Source: Paenibacillus solanacearum
Lineage (GTDB): Bacteria; Bacillota; Bacilli; Paenibacillales; NBRC-103111
NCBI RefSeq assembly: GCF_910593845.1
Contig: NZ_CAJVAS010000011.1
Location: 75,247 to 139,246, forward strand
Length of the DNA stretch: 64,000 nucleotides
Direction: 5' to 3'
The notes below the pieces were generated by a model, which saw nothing but the letters and a program-made list of their open reading frames with translations, searched no databases and had not been told where the DNA came from. Shown piece by piece: positions 62,286-64,000 of the stretch (the first letter of the stretch is position 1; each line of letters opens with the position of its first letter). Position numbers and translations under genes: made by a program.

Positions 62286-63086
62286 TTACGCGTTCTGCAG
62301 CACGAATTTATCGACGACGTGCTTGACGCCGTCTTCGTTGTTGCTTAGCGTAACGTAGTCGGCGATTTCTTTGAGCGCGTCGACGGCGTTGCCCATCGCC
62401 ACGCCAAGCCCGGCGACTTCCAGCATTTCGCGGTCGTTCCAGCTGTCGCCGATGGCGACGACTTGATCCAGGCCGAGTCCGAAGTGCGAAGCCAGGTACG
62501 TGAGCGCATGGCCTTTCGTGCCTTCGAAATGGGTAATCTCGAGGAAGTGAGGCTTCGATTTCGTAATATGTACCTGCTGTCCGAGCAGGGCCCGCAGCTC
62601 TTGAGCCACGCGATCCAGCTTGACGGGCTCGTCGATGATCAGCAGCTTGGTCGACGGCTTCATTGCGAGCTCCGCGAAGTCCGGATATACCGTGAACGGG
62701 ATTTTCGACAATTCGGCATAACTGATGGCCTTCTCGTTGCGTTCCTTGACGTACAGCACATCGTCGAAGTACGTTTGCAGATGCAGCTCGTTGTGCCGGC
62801 AATAGTCGAACAGCAGGCGAGCAGCGGTTTCCGGGACGGTGCGCTCGTACAGCACCGCGCCGTCGATCGCATTTTTCACAAGCGAACCTTGATACGTGAT
62901 GAGCGGTACGTTCAGCTCGAGCTGATTGGCGAGCTGTTGGGCCGACGCGTACATGCGTCCGGTGGCGATGGTGACGATGACGCCTTGCGCCATGGCTTGG
63001 GAAAGCGCTTGCTTGGTGCCGGGCGTAATTTGTTTGTCGTCATTGATCAGCGTATCATCGATATCGATAGCTAGCATTTTATACAT
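62286..63086 (-). CDS. Cof-type HAD-IIB sugar-phosphatase-like hydrolase
   Basis: The 266-residue protein has the HAD motifs: IDIDDTLIN (nucleophile Asp8, Asp10), VTIATGRMY (motif II), the conserved Lys in FEGTKGHALTYLASHFG (motif III) and AIGDSWNDREMLEVAG (motif IV). The C2B cap lies between motifs II and III (about 85-185). Such enzymes dephosphorylate small metabolites such as sugar phosphates or flavin intermediates. It is preceded on the same strand by the chemoreceptor gene. Confidence 0.92.
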   Translation of the reverse strand: MYKMLAIDIDDTLINDDKQITPGTKQALSQAMAQGVIVTIATGRMYASAQQLANQLELNVPLITYQGSLVKNAIDGAVLYERTVPETAARLLFDYCRHNELHLQTYFDDVLYVKERNEKAISYAELSKIPFTVYPDFAELAMKPSTKLLIIDEPVKLDRVAQELRALLGQQVHITKSKPHFLEITHFEGTKGHALTYLASHFGLGLDQVVAIGDSWNDREMLEVAGLGVAMGNAVDALKEIADYVTLSNNEDGVKHVVDKFVLQNA

Positions 63087-63143
63087 ACAGTTTCTCCACT
63101 CCTGTCTCTCTGCTCAAATTGACCTCATTATAACGTAACCCGT

Positions 63144-64000
63144 TTATTTTTCAACCCTGCTGCTCAAATGCAGCTCGGCTTCCAATTGACTCAGCAGCGC
63201 GATGACCCGGTCGGATTGCTGCTGCAACTGCTCGAACGCCTCGTAGGCTTCCGCTATGCTGCCTTCCTCGTACTTCTTCGCCGCAAGCCTTGCACAGTCG
63301 TGCACCGCCTTGTGAGGGGCTTCCAGCTGCACGAACGCAGGGTGACTTTTGATCTGCGCGGGTAGATCGCCGTAATACCACAAGCCAAGGCGGCAATCTT
63401 CGTGAGACGATACTTGTTCGGCCGTCATGGCGTCCAGGCCGAGCAGCATGTTATACACTTTCCATTTCCATAAGTGATGGTCCGTCTTGGCCACACGAAT
63501 CGTATCTTTATAATCAAGCTTGACGTTGATGGTGAAGAAGGTGCGCCGGTACTCGTCGATCCGCTTGCTCAGCTCCAGCACGGTTGCGGCCGTTTGCCGG
63601 GCAATCTCTTGCGAATGGGTGCTAAGGTCGAATATGACCGAGTTGCGGCTCGCGATATCAATGACCGAAGACGTCTGCTCCTCCGTCATGGCGGCGATCT
63701 GCGTAGTTGACTGGTTGATCTCCTGAATGGTCTCCACGATCTTCTGCAGCGCTTCATCCGCATGATGGGCTTCGGCGGCGCTTTGCTCGACGAGCTTGCC
63801 TGTGTCGCCGATTTGCTGCGTGACCTGACCGGACACCTGCTGCAAGGAAGCGATGCTCGTCGTAATTTGCGAGATTTGCTCCTTCGTATGCTCCGCCAGC
63901 TTGCGCACCTCGCTTGCGACGATGGCGAAGCCCCTGCCTTGCTCTCCGGCCCGGGCGGCCTCGATGCTTGCGTTCAAGGCCAGCAGATTCGTCTGGTCGG
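63144..64000 (-). CDS. Methyl-accepting chemotaxis-type protein with C-terminal CZB domain (5' end beyond window)
   Basis: The minus-strand frame is open to the window edge, so only the last 285 residues are seen. They begin in the chemoreceptor hairpin tip ([36 protein letters not shown]), continue as a long coiled coil, and end in a CZB domain (about the last 105 residues). The CZB residues [18 protein letters not shown] and HKAVHDCA give the expected His, Cys, His, His zinc set. CZB receptors sense zinc or oxidants such as hypochlorous acid. The missing N-terminus decides whether it is membrane-bound or soluble. Confidence 0.92.
   Translation of the reverse strand, partial: DQTNLLALNASIEAARAGEQGRGFAIVASEVRKLAEHTKEQISQITTSIASLQQVSGQVTQQIGDTGKLVEQSAAEAHHADEALQKIVETIQEINQSTTQIAAMTEEQTSSVIDIASRNSVIFDLSTHSQEIARQTAATVLELSKRIDEYRRTFFTINVKLDYKDTIRVAKTDHHLWKWKVYNMLLGLDAMTAEQVSSHEDCRLGLWYYGDLPAQIKSHPAFVQLEAPHKAVHDCARLAAKKYEEGSIAEAYEAFEQLQQQSDRVIALLSQLEAELHLSSRVEK

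Overview
The window looks like chromosomal DNA from a GC-rich, endospore-forming member of the Bacillales, most likely Paenibacillus or a close relative. The reasons are three GerA-type germinant-receptor operons, a PdaA-type cortex deacetylase, a sporulation-type PAS kinase with a SigH-like promoter, YesM/YesN-type two-component control of a sugar ABC transporter, strong AGGAGG-type ribosome binding sites, and frequent TTG/GTG starts. The genus call is inference. I found no rRNA, tRNA, CRISPR array, insertion sequence or prophage.

Layout. 1-5.8 kb: a truncated IclR-type regulator divergent from an ABC importer operon (lipoprotein, ATPase, two permeases, M20 peptidase), with tandem operators between them and a strong terminator at the end. 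5.8-7.6 kb: panD and a threonine synthase. 7.8-12.0 kb: first ger operon (minus strand, A-B-C plus a small membrane protein). 12.2-18.7 kb: YesM/YesN pair followed by a sugar ABC importer without its own ATPase. 18.8-26.3 kb: housekeeping genes (exonuclease, pdaA, AraC regulator, DUF3817 protein, M20 dipeptidase, Nudix hydrolase, ABC exporter).

26.4-41.3 kb is the most unusual part. It is a co-oriented operon of eight genes: one MalK/UgpC-type ATPase, one ~1000-residue solute-binding protein with N-terminal carbohydrate-binding-like modules, two complete permease pairs, a secreted-propeller/TPR/Yip1 membrane protein, and a DUF5696 glycosidase-like protein. An OmpR-type two-component system follows. 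An 11-bp-spaced TTCACA direct repeat, the usual form of an OmpR-family site, lies upstream of the ATPase gene. I read this as a dedicated surface machine that senses, processes and imports a complex glycan, but substrate and mechanism are unknown.

41.4-49.9 kb: a small orphan protein in an AT-rich patch, a sugar isomerase/epimerase and a Gfo/Idh/MocA dehydrogenase, a CcdC homologue, a sporulation-type kinase, a nucleotidyltransferase, a methyltransferase, a second polysaccharide deacetylase and a secreted protein of unknown function. 49.9-57.7 kb: two divergent ger operons, one with a degenerate GerA subunit. 57.8-58.5 kb: a glycine/proline-rich collagen-like protein with an 11-residue repeat. 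58.9-64 kb: SelO, an ion-transporter-like membrane protein, a HAD phosphatase and the 3' part of a chemoreceptor with a CZB zinc-binding domain.

All gene functions are family-level inferences from sequence motifs read by eye. No homology search, structure prediction or RNA folding was run.
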